From NCBI GenBank assembly GCA_017469785.1, contig JAFUFU010000007.1, positions 1-64,000 on the forward strand: a stretch of DNA of 64,000 nt, in the 5' to 3' direction. The notes below the pieces were generated by a model. That model had not been told where the DNA came from, did not search any database, and worked only from the letters and a program-made list of their open reading frames with translations. Made by a program: the position numbers and the translations under genes. The first letter of the stretch is position 1, and each line of letters opens with the position of its first letter. Positions 32,339-40,772 of the stretch are shown here, one piece after another. This stretch comes from Treponema sp. Its GTDB lineage: Bacteria; Spirochaetota; Spirochaetia; Treponematales; Treponemataceae.

Positions 32339-33676
32339 ATGGAAAAAGATTTCAAGGATAAGCTTTTTGAGATTGCTCTCCCTGTTACGGTGCAGAGTCT
32401 CATGCAGTCATCGCTCTCGCTCATAGACCAGATTATGATTGCTTCTTTGGGTAGCGAGTGCATAGCGGGAATTGGTCTGGCAGGAAAATTCATCTCCCTG
32501 TTCAGCGTTACTTTGGCCGCAATCATAACGGTCGCCGGGATTTTAATCTCCCAGTATTTCGGTGCGAGAAATGAGCGGGGAATCAGGGACAGTTTTTACC
32601 TGCCCCTGTACTTTTCGCTGATTCTTGTGCTGGTCTTTTCCCTTCTTTCGCTTTCCGCTCCCCAGCGGGTGATGGGCCTTTATTCCGGGGATGAGGTGAC
32701 GGTTGCCAAGGCCGCCAGCTATCTTCGCCTGCGCTCGGCGGGATATTTACCCTCTGTCTTTACCCTGCTTGTCTCCTGCCTGCTCAGAAACATGAACAAG
32801 GCCCGGCTTCCTGCCATCGCTGGCGGTCTGTCGATTGTCGTAAACACGGTGATGAACTTCTTTTTGATTTATGGAATCGCTTTTTTCCCCCGTATGGAAG
32901 AAGAGGGGGCGGCCCTTGCCACGGTGATTTCTCAGCTTTGCGAAATGCTGCTGCTTGTCCTGCTTTTTGTCCGGGAGAAAAGGAGGCAAAAACTTTTCTT
33001 AAAGCCGGCCCTTGCCTTTTCGGGGGCTTTCGTAAAAAATGCCATGGCGATTCTCTTTCCGATTCTGCTGGGGGAGGCTTTGTGGGCGTTGAGCGAAAAT
33101 ATGTACGCGGTCATTTACGGTCACTTGGGCACGGAGTCTTGTGCCGCCATGACACTTATGTACCCAATTCAGGGAATCGCAATCGGCGCTTTGTGCGGCC
33201 TTTCGGCGGCATCTGGCATTATCGTGGGAAATTCTCTGGGGGCAGGGGATGAGGAAAAGGCCTATTCTCAGGCAAAGGACTTCATTCGCCTTACGGTCAT
33301 CGCGGGGCTGGCCATCTCTATTTTTGTCTGCGCCATCGCTCCTTTTTATGTGCGCCTCTTTAATGTCGCCCAAGAGACCCGCCTTGTCACTGTGAAAATC
33401 CTCTTTGCCTTTGCCCTTGTTTTTACGGCGAAAGTTTTTAATATGGTTGTCGGAGGCGGCGTTTTGCAGAGCGGCGGCCAGACGAAATTCATGACGGCCG
33501 TCAATATTATCGGCCCCTGGATTTTTGGCGTTCCCCTGGGATTCTTGAGCGCTTATGTCTTTAAACTTTCGATTTGGTGGGTGTATCTGATTCTATCAAT
33601 GGAAGAATATGTGCGCCTTGCAATCAGCCTGTGGCTTTTTAAAAGCCGCCGCTGGATGAAAAACGTGGCGGTGTAG
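32339..33676 (+). CDS. MATE family multidrug/cation antiporter
   Basis: 445 residues with twelve hydrophobic segments in two related halves. The family signature is visible at the start (LFEIALPVTVQSLMQSSLSLIDQIMIASLGSECIAGIGLAGKF) and in the second half (NAMAILFPILLGEALWALSENMYAVIYGHLGTESCAAM). It should use a sodium or proton gradient to expel organic cations. It is divergent from an AraC regulator and ends ahead of a strong terminator. The start has no ribosome site; a TATTAT ends nine bases before it, so a very short leader is possible. The substrate is not predictable. Confidence 0.9.
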   Translation: MEKDFKDKLFEIALPVTVQSLMQSSLSLIDQIMIASLGSECIAGIGLAGKFISLFSVTLAAIITVAGILISQYFGARNERGIRDSFYLPLYFSLILVLVFSLLSLSAPQRVMGLYSGDEVTVAKAASYLRLRSAGYLPSVFTLLVSCLLRNMNKARLPAIAGGLSIVVNTVMNFFLIYGIAFFPRMEEEGAALATVISQLCEMLLLVLLFVREKRRQKLFLKPALAFSGAFVKNAMAILFPILLGEALWALSENMYAVIYGHLGTESCAAMTLMYPIQGIAIGALCGLSAASGIIVGNSLGAGDEEKAYSQAKDFIRLTVIAGLAISIFVCAIAPFYVRLFNVAQETRLVTVKILFAFALVFTAKVFNMVVGGGVLQSGGQTKFMTAVNIIGPWIFGVPLGFLSAYVFKLSIWWVYLILSMEEYVRLAISLWLFKSRRWMKNVAV

Positions 33677-33738
33677 GAGCTGTATTCGCGAGTCTTCGCA
33701 AAATCCTCGCTTTCATTTTTTTTTCACTACATGAACCT

Positions 33739-33777
33739 GCTGTTCACGGCCTGCTATTGCCTGAACAGCTTTTTTTT
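33739..33777 (+). terminator. Rho-independent terminator between the MATE gene and mraZ
   Basis: GCTGTTCA (33739-33746), inner GC-rich loop, TGAACAGC (33762-33769) followed by eight Ts. It separates the MATE transcript from the division cluster. Confidence 0.88.
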
Positions 33778-33823
33778 GTCTTAAAAAAAAGCTGAAAAAA
33801 ATTCATTATCGGCGTTTTTTAGG

Positions 33824-33852
33824 TTGACTTTAGTGAATTTGGGGGATAAAAT
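33824..33852 (+). promoter_or_regulatory. Sigma70 promoter of the division cluster
   Basis: TTGACT (33824-33829), 17-base spacer, TAAAAT (33847-33852). It is placed immediately before the phased MraZ box, so bound MraZ would cover the transcription start. Confidence 0.82.
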
Positions 33853-33860
33853 GATAATCA

Positions 33861-33900
33861 AGTGGGAAATTGTGGGGTAAAGTGGTAAATAGTGGTATGG
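33861..33900 (+). promoter_or_regulatory. MraZ operator: four direct repeats at exactly 10-base spacing
   Basis: AGTGGGAAAT, TGTGGGGTAA, AGTGGTAAAT and AGTGGTATGG follow each other without a gap, so GTGG occurs at 33862, 33872, 33882 and 33892. MraZ proteins bind TGGG-type repeats spaced by one helical turn ahead of mraZ, usually three or four copies. The last unit contains the mraZ ATG, so binding would also compete with translation-initiation sequences in DNA context. Confidence 0.85.
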
Positions 33901-34352
33901 AGTTGTTGACCGGTGAGTACCGCAACACGCTGGATGAAAAGGGCAGGATCCTTTTTCCGACGAGATTGCGGAACGAATTGTTTGCTGATACAGACAAGAA
34001 TGTCCTCATCGTCACACAATCCTTCGACCACTGTTTATGGCTTTATACTCCCGAAGAATGGAAAAACATTTCGTCAAAGATTATGGAGACGGCCTCTCCC
34101 TTCAATGCGCGGAATTCTCTTGTTCTCCGACACTTTATCGCTCCCGCTCAGGAAATTGAGCTTGATAAAGCCGGACGCCTTTCTGTCCCGCAGAGCTTAC
34201 GAGAGTATGCTCATCTTTCTAAGGATTGCGTGATTCTTGGAATCAACAGATATATGGAACTGTGGGACGCCGAAAGCTACGGCAAGTACCTTTCTGAGAA
34301 CGAGGATTCTCTAAAAGAAGCCGCCGAAGCTTTAAGCAGCATCAGTTTCTAA
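33897..34352 (+). CDS. mraZ: Transcriptional regulator MraZ
   Basis: 151 residues from the ATG (MELLTGEYRNTLDEKGRILFPTRLR), the canonical MraZ/AbrB-like start. The family's two repeats are seen with DEKGRILFPTRLRNEL and LDKAGRLSVPQSLREYA, the second half being the DNA-binding swapped hairpin. It forms a ring that binds the GTGG repeats directly upstream and represses the division cluster. A TTG at 33870 is in frame but lies inside the operator and lacks a ribosome site, so I reject it. First gene of the dcw cluster; rsmH follows after a CACAGATT repeat. Confidence 0.95.
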   Translation: MELLTGEYRNTLDEKGRILFPTRLRNELFADTDKNVLIVTQSFDHCLWLYTPEEWKNISSKIMETASPFNARNSLVLRHFIAPAQEIELDKAGRLSVPQSLREYAHLSKDCVILGINRYMELWDAESYGKYLSENEDSLKEAAEALSSISF

Positions 34353-34360
34353 AAAAAATA

Positions 34361-34486
34361 ATCCACAGATTAGAAGGATTACCACAGATTATATGTTTTG
34401 TTATGTGAGTGATTTCGTGGTGAATACGAAATGCTTTCAATAAGGAGAAATCCTAATCTGTGAAAATCTGTGCATATCTGTGGATT
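34361..34486. repeat. CACAGATT/AATCTGTG inverted-repeat element between mraZ and rsmH
   Basis: The left arm ATCCACAGATTAGAAGGATT is followed by CCACAGATT. The right arm has three phased units ending TCTGTG (TAATCTGTGA, AAATCTGTGC, ATATCTGTGG) at 10-base spacing, then AT. The whole 126 bases could fold back on itself within the operon mRNA. Relatives are at 35.8 kb and 48.5 kb. Confidence 0.8.
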
Positions 34487-34513
34487 AAATAAAAAAAAGT
34501 GGGATGTAAAAAG

Positions 34514-35506
34514 GTGGAAATCGTTCACACTCCGGTTTTGCTCGAAGAGTGCTTGTCTTATTTAAGCCCTGTCGGTGAAACTTTCGAAAAAAATGCATTT
34601 ATGATTGACTCGACTCTCGGCGAAGGCGGCCACTCAAACGCATTTTTGTCTAAATTTCCAAGCCTTCACATTCTTGGACTCGACCGTGACAAAACAATTC
34701 AGGCTCGCGCGCGGGAACGGCTTTCTGTTTTCGGCGACCGCATGGATTTTTTCAACGGCTGGTTCAATGATTTCTACGCGAATTATCCCGCGGATAAAGA
34801 AAAGCCAAATCTCATCCTTTTTGATTTGGGAATCAGCGTCTATCACTATGAAAAAAGCGGCCGGGGATTTTCATTCCGTTATGACGAGCCGCTGGATATG
34901 CGTTTGAATTCTGGGGAAGGGGAGAGCGCATCTGACATCGTAAACAGCTGGCGGGAAGAAGAGCTCGCCAACATGATATATCTCTACAGTGACGAGAAGA
35001 TGAGCCGGAGAATCGCCCGTGCAATAGTCGAGGCGCGGCAAGGCGGCAGAATCGAATCGTCAAAGCAGCTTGCGGACATCATTTTTAATGCGGTGCCTTC
35101 AAGCTATAAGCACGGAAATATTCACCCGGCGACGAGGACTTTTCAGGCCCTGAGAATCGCGGTGAATTCCGAGCTCAGGAGACTTCCCCAGGCCCTTCAT
35201 GACGCATTCAATGTGCTTGAAGCCGGGGGAAAACTGGGGGTAATCACCTTCCATTCCCTGGAAGACCGGATCGTAAAGAATTACTTCCGTAATCTTGGGA
35301 AGCAGTGCATTTGCCCGCCACAGCAGGCCCAGTGTACTTGCGGCGGCTCTCCCTGTGCCCAGATTCTTACGCGAAAGCCGGTGGAGCCGACGGCGGAAGA
35401 GGTGAAGGTCAATTCCCCCAGCCGGAGCGCCAAGCTCCGTGTGGTGCGGAAACTGCGGGATGCTACTGAGCAGCACAGGCTTGCAATCGAAATGGAGGCG
35501 ATGTAA
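34514..35506 (+). CDS. rsmH: 16S rRNA (cytosine-N4)-methyltransferase RsmH (MraW)
   Basis: About 330 residues. The opening VEIVHTPVLLEECLSYL is the standard RsmH start. The SAM-binding loop DSTLGEGGHSNAFLSKFPSLHILGLDRD, PNLILFDLGISVYHYEKSGRGFSFRYDEPLDMRL, HPATRTFQALRIAVNSEL and KLGVITFHSLEDRIVKNYF are family hallmarks. A four-cysteine insertion (CICPPQQAQCTC) precedes the C-terminal SPSRSAKLRVVRK. It methylates C1402 of 16S rRNA. The start is taken at GTG 34514 with GGGA nine bases upstream; an in-frame GTG at 34499 has no ribosome site. Four bases separate it from the ftsL-like gene. Confidence 0.95.
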   Translation: MEIVHTPVLLEECLSYLSPVGETFEKNAFMIDSTLGEGGHSNAFLSKFPSLHILGLDRDKTIQARARERLSVFGDRMDFFNGWFNDFYANYPADKEKPNLILFDLGISVYHYEKSGRGFSFRYDEPLDMRLNSGEGESASDIVNSWREEELANMIYLYSDEKMSRRIARAIVEARQGGRIESSKQLADIIFNAVPSSYKHGNIHPATRTFQALRIAVNSELRRLPQALHDAFNVLEAGGKLGVITFHSLEDRIVKNYFRNLGKQCICPPQQAQCTCGGSPCAQILTRKPVEPTAEEVKVNSPSRSAKLRVVRKLRDATEQHRLAIEMEAM

Positions 35507-35509
35507 ACG

Positions 35510-35797
35510 ATGAAAATCAGGCATGATACGAAATTGCGCTTTGTCGCTTATGCCGCGGTGGTTTTGATTCCCCTTTTGCTTGCTTTGGACGCTTTTCAGG
35601 CTCACCGTTATGCAAAACTCAAGAATGAGCTGGCGAAACTTGAGGCCAAGCAGATTGAAATCGTGGAGCAGAACCGAAAGCTGATTTCAGACATCAGCCT
35701 CCTTTCCAGCTCAGACCGCATCGAGCAAATCGCCGAAAACGAGCTTGGAATGCACAAGGCGAAAAGCGAGGACATCGTTCGGGTGGAAATAAAGTAA
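35510..35797 (+). CDS. ftsL: FtsL-like septum protein
   Basis: 95 residues. A short cytoplasmic tail, one membrane helix (FVAYAAVVLIPLLLALDAF), then a coiled coil (LKNELAKLEAKQIEIVEQNRKLISDISLL) and a conserved-looking end (RIEQIAENELGMHKAKSEDIVRVEI). This matches the topology and size of FtsL/DivIC septal proteins. Its position between rsmH and murF is the ftsL slot. It would bind FtsQ/DivIB and help activate septal peptidoglycan synthesis. The name is based on topology and position, since FtsL sequences are poorly conserved. No ftsI follows, unlike in most dcw clusters. Confidence 0.82.
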   Translation: MKIRHDTKLRFVAYAAVVLIPLLLALDAFQAHRYAKLKNELAKLEAKQIEIVEQNRKLISDISLLSSSDRIEQIAENELGMHKAKSEDIVRVEIK

Positions 35798-35953
35798 TCC
35801 ACAGGTTACCAGGATTACCACAGATTAAAAATCGGGGGCGTTACGGGGGATTCCCCCGTAGAAGGGGTAGCGACCAACGAAGTGGGCGCGTAGGGGAAGA
35901 CTTTTCCCTTCCTAAAAACTGAATCTGTGTAAATCTGTGAGAATCTGTGGATA
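35797..35953. repeat. CACAGATT element interrupted by a mosaic palindromic element
   Basis: The left arm AATCCACAGGTTACC...CCACAGATT (35797-35826) and the right arm GAATCTGTGT, AAATCTGTGA, GAATCTGTGG, AT (35921-35952, 10-base phase) are split by 35832-35912. That segment is a copy of the element found inside the ABC gene: GGGGGCGTTACG, CCCCCGTAGAAGGGGTAGCG, CCA...TGG, CGCGTAGGGGAAGACTTTTCCC. It is therefore an insertion of one repeat family into another. Confidence 0.82.
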
Positions 35954-35972
35954 AAAAAAGGTGAATTGAAAA

Positions 35973-37466
35973 ATGACAGACGCTAGAAGTGCTGAAAATA
36001 TAGAAAGTCTCTTGAAATTGTCGGAAACTCTTGAAGCAGTGGGAGGAGTTCTTTTGAATCAGGATTTTGATTCTGAGAACTTTTGCTTCACGAGCGTTGT
36101 AACCGACAGCCGATTGGTGCGGGAAAATTCTCTCTTTGTCCCCCTTATCGGTGAATTTCAGGACGGGCATTCCTATGTTCCCAAGGCGCTTGAAAATGGC
36201 GCGTCTGTCGTTTTTATTTCTAAAAAAACATCTAAAAATCTCCTTGACGGCTTCAAAAATGAGGCCGCCCATAACAAAAAAGTAGCCTTTATTCTGGTGG
36301 AGAACACGATGCGCGCCCTGCAGATGGCGGCGGCCGCCTATGTCCGTAAGTTTCCCCGTCTGATTCGCTGCGCTGTGACTGGTTCAAGCGGCAAAACCAC
36401 GACGAAAGAGATTACGGCCTCAATTCTCCGCCAGAAATTTTCTGTAATCGCTACAAAAGGAAATTTCAATTCTGAGACGGGGCTTCCTCTCTCGGTTTTC
36501 AATATCCGGCCTGAGCATGAGCTGGGCCTCTTTGAGATGGGCATGAACCGTGTCAACGAAATCGGCGAGATTGCTGAGGTTTTCAAGCCTAACTACGCCA
36601 TTATCACCAACATCGGAACGGCTCATATCGGCATTTTGGGAAGCCGTCAGAACATTGCCAGCGAAAAGAAAAAGATTTTCAATTACATAGATTCATTCGG
36701 GGCGGCTTTTATCCCCAAAGAAGATGACTTCGCTTCCTTCCTCGAAAAAGGCGTTAAGGGGAAAGTCGTAAAATACGGCCTCGATGCAGACCCAGGCGTA
36801 AAACTCGTGGTGGACGAGGGCTTGGCAGGAACAGTCTTCACCGTGGACGGTCTTCTCATGCGTCTTTCTTTGCCCGGAAAGTACAATTTTTTGAACGCTT
36901 TGGGAGCAATCGCCCTTGCAAAAGAACTGGGCTGCACGGCTGAGCAAATCAAGGCCGGAATCGAAAGCCTCAAGCCTCTTGGTGGCCGCTCAACCCTTAA
37001 AAAGGGAAAATACACAGTCCTTGAAGACTGCTACAACGCAAACCCTGACTCAATGGAAAAAGCCCTCGACCTTTGCGCTGACACCAAAATCGAAGGCAAA
37101 AAGATTTATGTTCTCGGCGATATGCTGGAGCTTGGAGAAGAGTCAGAAGCGGCTCACTCAAAAATCGGCGAAAAGGCACTTCATTCCGATGCTGACATGA
37201 TTGTTTTCTTCGGATTTGAAATGAACTACGCCTTTGAAAAAGCGGTCTCAATCGCCCAGAAAAAATCTTCCCTTGCCGACGAGAAAATCTCCTCTGTGCG
37301 CCTCATTTACATCGGAAACAAGGACGAGTCAGCAGTAGAAGACGCTGCAAAAGAAATCCTAGACTTCGCAGAAAACGGCGACCTTATCCTTTTGAAAGGC
37401 TCCCGTGGCATGGGCTTGGAGAGAATCCTGCCAAAAATCGGCATGGGTGAGGGGGTATCCTCGTGA
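35973..37466 (+). CDS. murF: UDP-N-acetylmuramoyl-tripeptide--D-alanyl-D-alanine ligase
   Basis: 497 residues, normal for MurF. N-terminal domain with VTDSRLVRENSLFVPLIGEFQDGHSY (substrate-binding loop), ATP P-loop AVTGSSGKTTTKEI, central KGNFNSETGLPLSV, EMGMNRVNEIGEIA, NIGTAHIGILGS, and C-terminal YNANPDSMEKAL and YVLGDMLELGEES. It adds D-Ala-D-Ala to the UDP-MurNAc tripeptide in the cytoplasm. AAAGGTGA lies before the ATG. Its stop overlaps the ftsW GTG by four bases, indicating coupled translation. Other mur genes are not in this cluster. Confidence 0.95.
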   Translation: MTDARSAENIESLLKLSETLEAVGGVLLNQDFDSENFCFTSVVTDSRLVRENSLFVPLIGEFQDGHSYVPKALENGASVVFISKKTSKNLLDGFKNEAAHNKKVAFILVENTMRALQMAAAAYVRKFPRLIRCAVTGSSGKTTTKEITASILRQKFSVIATKGNFNSETGLPLSVFNIRPEHELGLFEMGMNRVNEIGEIAEVFKPNYAIITNIGTAHIGILGSRQNIASEKKKIFNYIDSFGAAFIPKEDDFASFLEKGVKGKVVKYGLDADPGVKLVVDEGLAGTVFTVDGLLMRLSLPGKYNFLNALGAIALAKELGCTAEQIKAGIESLKPLGGRSTLKKGKYTVLEDCYNANPDSMEKALDLCADTKIEGKKIYVLGDMLELGEESEAAHSKIGEKALHSDADMIVFFGFEMNYAFEKAVSIAQKKSSLADEKISSVRLIYIGNKDESAVEDAAKEILDFAENGDLILLKGSRGMGLERILPKIGMGEGVSS

Positions 37467-38629
37467 ATTTCAGCATAGTTGCCGACCGCCCCTTGGAAAA
37501 TTACAAAAAGTGTGACATTTCCTTGATTCTCCTTACGGTTCTTCTCTGGGGAATCGGTATGTTTACCCTTTATGTCTGCTCTGGAAACTATGGAATGAGA
37601 GCCTTCAACGATTCTCTTTATTTCGTAAAGCGTCAGATGATAAGCTCTTGTGCCGGTTTCATGCTCTTCATTGTCTTTGCCACCTTCAACATGGACACAA
37701 TCAAGCGCTTCCTTCCCCTCATGGTTGTGATAGCCCTGATTCTTTCCATCATGACTTTTATTCCGGGAGTCGGTGTGGAGCGAAATGGTGCCCGGCGCTG
37801 GATACGCCTCGGTTTTACCACTTTTCAGCCTTCTGAGATGGTGAAATTCGTTATCGTCCTTTATCTTGCAAATTATTTTGAGAAACAGGCAAAAATCGTC
37901 GACGCTTTTGATAAGACCGTTTTTCCGGCTGTTCTCGTCTGTTTCATTCTCGTTGGCTCCATAGCCGCCCAGTCGGATTTGTCAACGTCTGTCTTTGTCG
38001 CAGCCCTTGCGATTCTTCTTTTCATCGTTTCCGGATCAAAAATTTTCTGGCTTGTTCCGGTGATGTCGATTGTGATTCCTCTGTCGGCCCTGTTCGTTTT
38101 CCTTGAGCCTTACCGCTTGAACCGAATCATCGGATTCCTGGATCAGGACAGCTACCTTCAGACTTTGAATTATCAGACTTATGCGGCCCGACGCGCCATC
38201 TCTGCCGGAGGATTCTGGGGACAGGGTCTGGGTTCCAATCTTTCCCGAATCAACTCAATCCCGGAAATCCAGTCGGATTACATTTTTGCAGGCTGGGCCG
38301 AGTCAATGGGCTATTTTGGCGTCATCGTTTATTTTGCCATTCTTGTCTTTTTTGCCTGGCGCGGACTTCATTGCTCTGTTACGACAAAAAGCCGTTTCGC
38401 GTCGGTGGCAGCTTTCGGATTTACGGTTTCGATTGTCGCCCAGTCTGTGATGAACGTTGCGGTTGTCGGCGGAGTTATTCCAACCACGGGTGTTCCGCTT
38501 CCCTTCTTTTCATCGGGAGGCTCTTCCATTCTCTTTACCCTGGCTTCCGCAGGTTTTTTAGTAAATGCTTCCCGTAATGAAATCGGGTTAAATGACGATA
38601 TTGAAATTGAAGAGGTGCTTTATGAGTGA
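37463..38629 (+). CDS. ftsW: Septal peptidoglycan glycosyltransferase FtsW (SEDS family)
   Basis: 388 residues with ten hydrophobic segments. SEDS signatures are GARRWIRLGFTTFQPSEMVKFVIVLYLA (with the WIR and PSE elements), AQSDLSTSVFVAALAILLF with the catalytic Asp, LNYQTYAARRAISAGGFWGQGLG, NSIPEIQSDYIFAGWAESMGYFG, and GVIPTTGVPLPFFSSGGSS near the end. It polymerises lipid II at the septum with a cognate class B penicillin-binding protein. GTG start overlapping murF (GTGA); its end overlaps ftsQ by eight bases. Confidence 0.95.
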   Translation: MNFSIVADRPLENYKKCDISLILLTVLLWGIGMFTLYVCSGNYGMRAFNDSLYFVKRQMISSCAGFMLFIVFATFNMDTIKRFLPLMVVIALILSIMTFIPGVGVERNGARRWIRLGFTTFQPSEMVKFVIVLYLANYFEKQAKIVDAFDKTVFPAVLVCFILVGSIAAQSDLSTSVFVAALAILLFIVSGSKIFWLVPVMSIVIPLSALFVFLEPYRLNRIIGFLDQDSYLQTLNYQTYAARRAISAGGFWGQGLGSNLSRINSIPEIQSDYIFAGWAESMGYFGVIVYFAILVFFAWRGLHCSVTTKSRFASVAAFGFTVSIVAQSVMNVAVVGGVIPTTGVPLPFFSSGGSSILFTLASAGFLVNASRNEIGLNDDIEIEEVLYE

Positions 38630-39485
38630 TTTTATTATGCAGGGGTTTGAGAATTTTGAAGTTCATGGCTCTAGAAAAAGGAAGGTTGTGTCTGACTCGA
38701 AAATGACTGCGGTGAAAATCTTTGCCGCGATTTTTGGAATTTTGCTCGTCTGTGAGCTGTGCGTGTATTTTTTTGTCGTTCCCTGCCTTGATACGGTCGA
38801 AATCTCATGGAGCGGGCTTTCATCATATACAAAAGAAAGCATGAACAGCGTCATCTCTCCATGCGCGAACAAGAAATTCATGAATTTCAGCGTCAGCGAG
38901 GCAAAATCACTTGTAATGTCCGTTCCCGGCGTTGAAAGTGTCCGGATTTACAAACGCTTCCCCAACAAAGTGAATATTCAGGTGAACGAGCGAAAACCGG
39001 TCGCAATGACTTTCGTTTCAAGCAACGGGCGTACGATTCCTGTTGAAATCGACAAGAACGGCGTGCTTTTCAACGGAACGGCAAATTCTGCGAATTCTGA
39101 CACATCTCTTCCTTTAATTTCTGGAATTCCTGTCGAAAATATACCAGAGGGAATGAGAATTCCTCAAAAGTATCGTGCTTTGATGGAACAGATTGACACG
39201 ATTCGATCTCTTTCGCAGAATTATTTTGCAGCTGTTTCTGAGATTCATGTGATTCCCAAGGAATACGGCAACTATGAGCTGGTGCTTTATCCGATTCACT
39301 CTCGGACACGAATCCTTACCGGACGGCAGCTGAACGAAAAATCCCTGCAGTATATGATGGTCGCACTCGATGTCGTAAATGATTTAAACCAGGATGTTGA
39401 CGAAATCGATCTTCGCTACGGTTCTGTGTCTTATCGCTCAAAATCTGATGCACGTCAAAGGGGAACAGGAGAATTCGGTGAGTAA
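38622..39485 (+). CDS. ftsQ: Cell-division protein FtsQ/DivIB
   Basis: 287 residues from ATG 38622, preceded by GAGGTG. Short cytoplasmic N-terminus, one membrane helix (VKIFAAIFGILLVCELCVYFFVV), then the POTRA-like domain (VEISWSGLSSYTKESMNSVI, SVPGVESVRIYKRFPNKVNIQVNERKPVA) and the FtsQ beta domain (EIHVIPKEYGNYELVLYPIHSRTRILTG, EIDLRYGSVSYRSK). It scaffolds the divisome in the periplasm. It overlaps ftsW by eight bases and ftsA by eight bases (GTG inside GGTGAGTAA). All of these genes must be translated as one coupled block. Confidence 0.92.
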   Translation: MSDFIMQGFENFEVHGSRKRKVVSDSKMTAVKIFAAIFGILLVCELCVYFFVVPCLDTVEISWSGLSSYTKESMNSVISPCANKKFMNFSVSEAKSLVMSVPGVESVRIYKRFPNKVNIQVNERKPVAMTFVSSNGRTIPVEIDKNGVLFNGTANSANSDTSLPLISGIPVENIPEGMRIPQKYRALMEQIDTIRSLSQNYFAAVSEIHVIPKEYGNYELVLYPIHSRTRILTGRQLNEKSLQYMMVALDVVNDLNQDVDEIDLRYGSVSYRSKSDARQRGTGEFGE

Positions 39486-40731
39486 TATTGTTGTTGGGCT
39501 GGACATCGGAACTTGTTTTGTTCGCGCGGTTATTGGCGTCATAAACGATGACAGAAGTGTTGAGATTGTCGACGTGGCCAAAAAGCCTTCGGCTGGCTGC
39601 CTGCGTAACGGAACGATTGTCAATATTGAGGCGACAAAGCAGTGCATCCGTGAGGTTATTGACGAAGTAGAGCAGAATACTGGTCTTGAAGTTCAGTCAT
39701 GCGTCACGGGAATTGGTGGTGTCCAAATCGAAAGCATAAACTCAAAGGGTGCGGTTGCGATTTCTTCATACGGAAAAAGCGAGCGGGCAATCACCGAAGA
39801 CGATGTGAAGCGCGTTATTGATTGCGCAAACTCAATAAAAATTCCCCTTGACCGAAAATTGCTTCACGTCATTCCCCAGCAGTATATTATCGATGGTACG
39901 GACGGATTCAAGAATCCGGTGAACAATATCGCAATCCGCCTTGAAGCCGACGTGCATATCATAACGGCAAGCAGGACGGCGGTGCAGAATATCACGACCT
40001 GTGTTGAACAGACGAAATATCAGCTGGACGAGGTCATGCTCAAGACCCTGGCCTGTACGGAAGCCGTCATGATTGAGGATGAGAAAAAACTTGGCTCTAT
40101 CCTTATTGATATCGGCGGCGGCACCACTGATGTTGTCGTGGTCCTGAACGACGCGCCTATCTGTACCTGCTCAATTCCGATTGGCGGAAATCTCGTCACA
40201 AATGACATCGGAATCGTAAAGGGAATTCCACCTGCGACGGCCGAAAAAATCAAGATAGAGCATGGCTGCTGCTGGCTTCCTTTAGTTGAAAACGAAAATG
40301 AGGAAGTTTTGATTCCGGGATTCGGCAGCCGCAGCACAGAGCTTACGACAAAGGTTGAATTATGCCAGATTATCTATCCAAGAATGGAAGAAATCTTTAC
40401 AATGGTAAGGGATGAAATCGCACGGCGTCTCTCAGCTATGCAGCTTTCAGGCAGCATTATCCTTACAGGCGGCGGGGCTCAGTTGAGCGGTGCTGTTGAA
40501 ATGGCCCAGAGCGTTTTCGGAACTTCATCGGTACGTCTTGGATATCCCCAGAGTCTTGGCGGCATGGAAGACAAATACCGGGTTCCTGAATATGCGACGG
40601 CAGTAGGCTTGATTTTGGCCCATAAGGACCATGTTCAGCAGGAAAAGCGGCATTCAAAAAAACGCGAGCCGTCGGTTCCTAAGAGGGAAGGCGAAAGTAA
40701 ATTCCAAAAGTTCTTGAAAAAGTTCTTTTAA
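39478..40731 (+). CDS. ftsA: Cell-division actin homologue FtsA
   Basis: 417 residues from GTG 39478 (VSNIVVGLDIGTCFVRAVIG), chosen because AGGAG lies six bases upstream and this gives the family's length and start; longer in-frame starts lie inside ftsQ without a ribosome site. ATPase elements are GLDIGTCFVRAVIG, LIDIGGGTTDVVVV and GSIILTGGGAQLSGAVEMAQ. The 1C domain contains VTGIGGVQIESINSKGAVAIS. The basic C-terminal helix (ESKFQKFLKKFF) is the amphipathic membrane tether. It anchors FtsZ to the membrane. ftsZ follows after 41 bases. Confidence 0.95.
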   Translation: MSNIVVGLDIGTCFVRAVIGVINDDRSVEIVDVAKKPSAGCLRNGTIVNIEATKQCIREVIDEVEQNTGLEVQSCVTGIGGVQIESINSKGAVAISSYGKSERAITEDDVKRVIDCANSIKIPLDRKLLHVIPQQYIIDGTDGFKNPVNNIAIRLEADVHIITASRTAVQNITTCVEQTKYQLDEVMLKTLACTEAVMIEDEKKLGSILIDIGGGTTDVVVVLNDAPICTCSIPIGGNLVTNDIGIVKGIPPATAEKIKIEHGCCWLPLVENENEEVLIPGFGSRSTELTTKVELCQIIYPRMEEIFTMVRDEIARRLSAMQLSGSIILTGGGAQLSGAVEMAQSVFGTSSVRLGYPQSLGGMEDKYRVPEYATAVGLILAHKDHVQQEKRHSKKREPSVPKREGESKFQKFLKKFF

Positions 40732-40772
40732 AAATATTAAATTACAAAATCAGTTGTAGGTGGGAGGACAAC

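Noticed and set aside
33870..33896. Upstream TTG start for mraZ
   Set aside because: It lies inside the phased MraZ operator, has no ribosome site and adds residues absent from the family.
35944..35954. Exact DnaA boxes (TTATCCACA on the minus strand) at 35.95 kb and 48.64 kb as a possible origin
   Set aside because: They are part of the CACAGATT repeat consensus, occur singly, and have neither AT-rich unwinding sequence nor dnaA/dnaN nearby.
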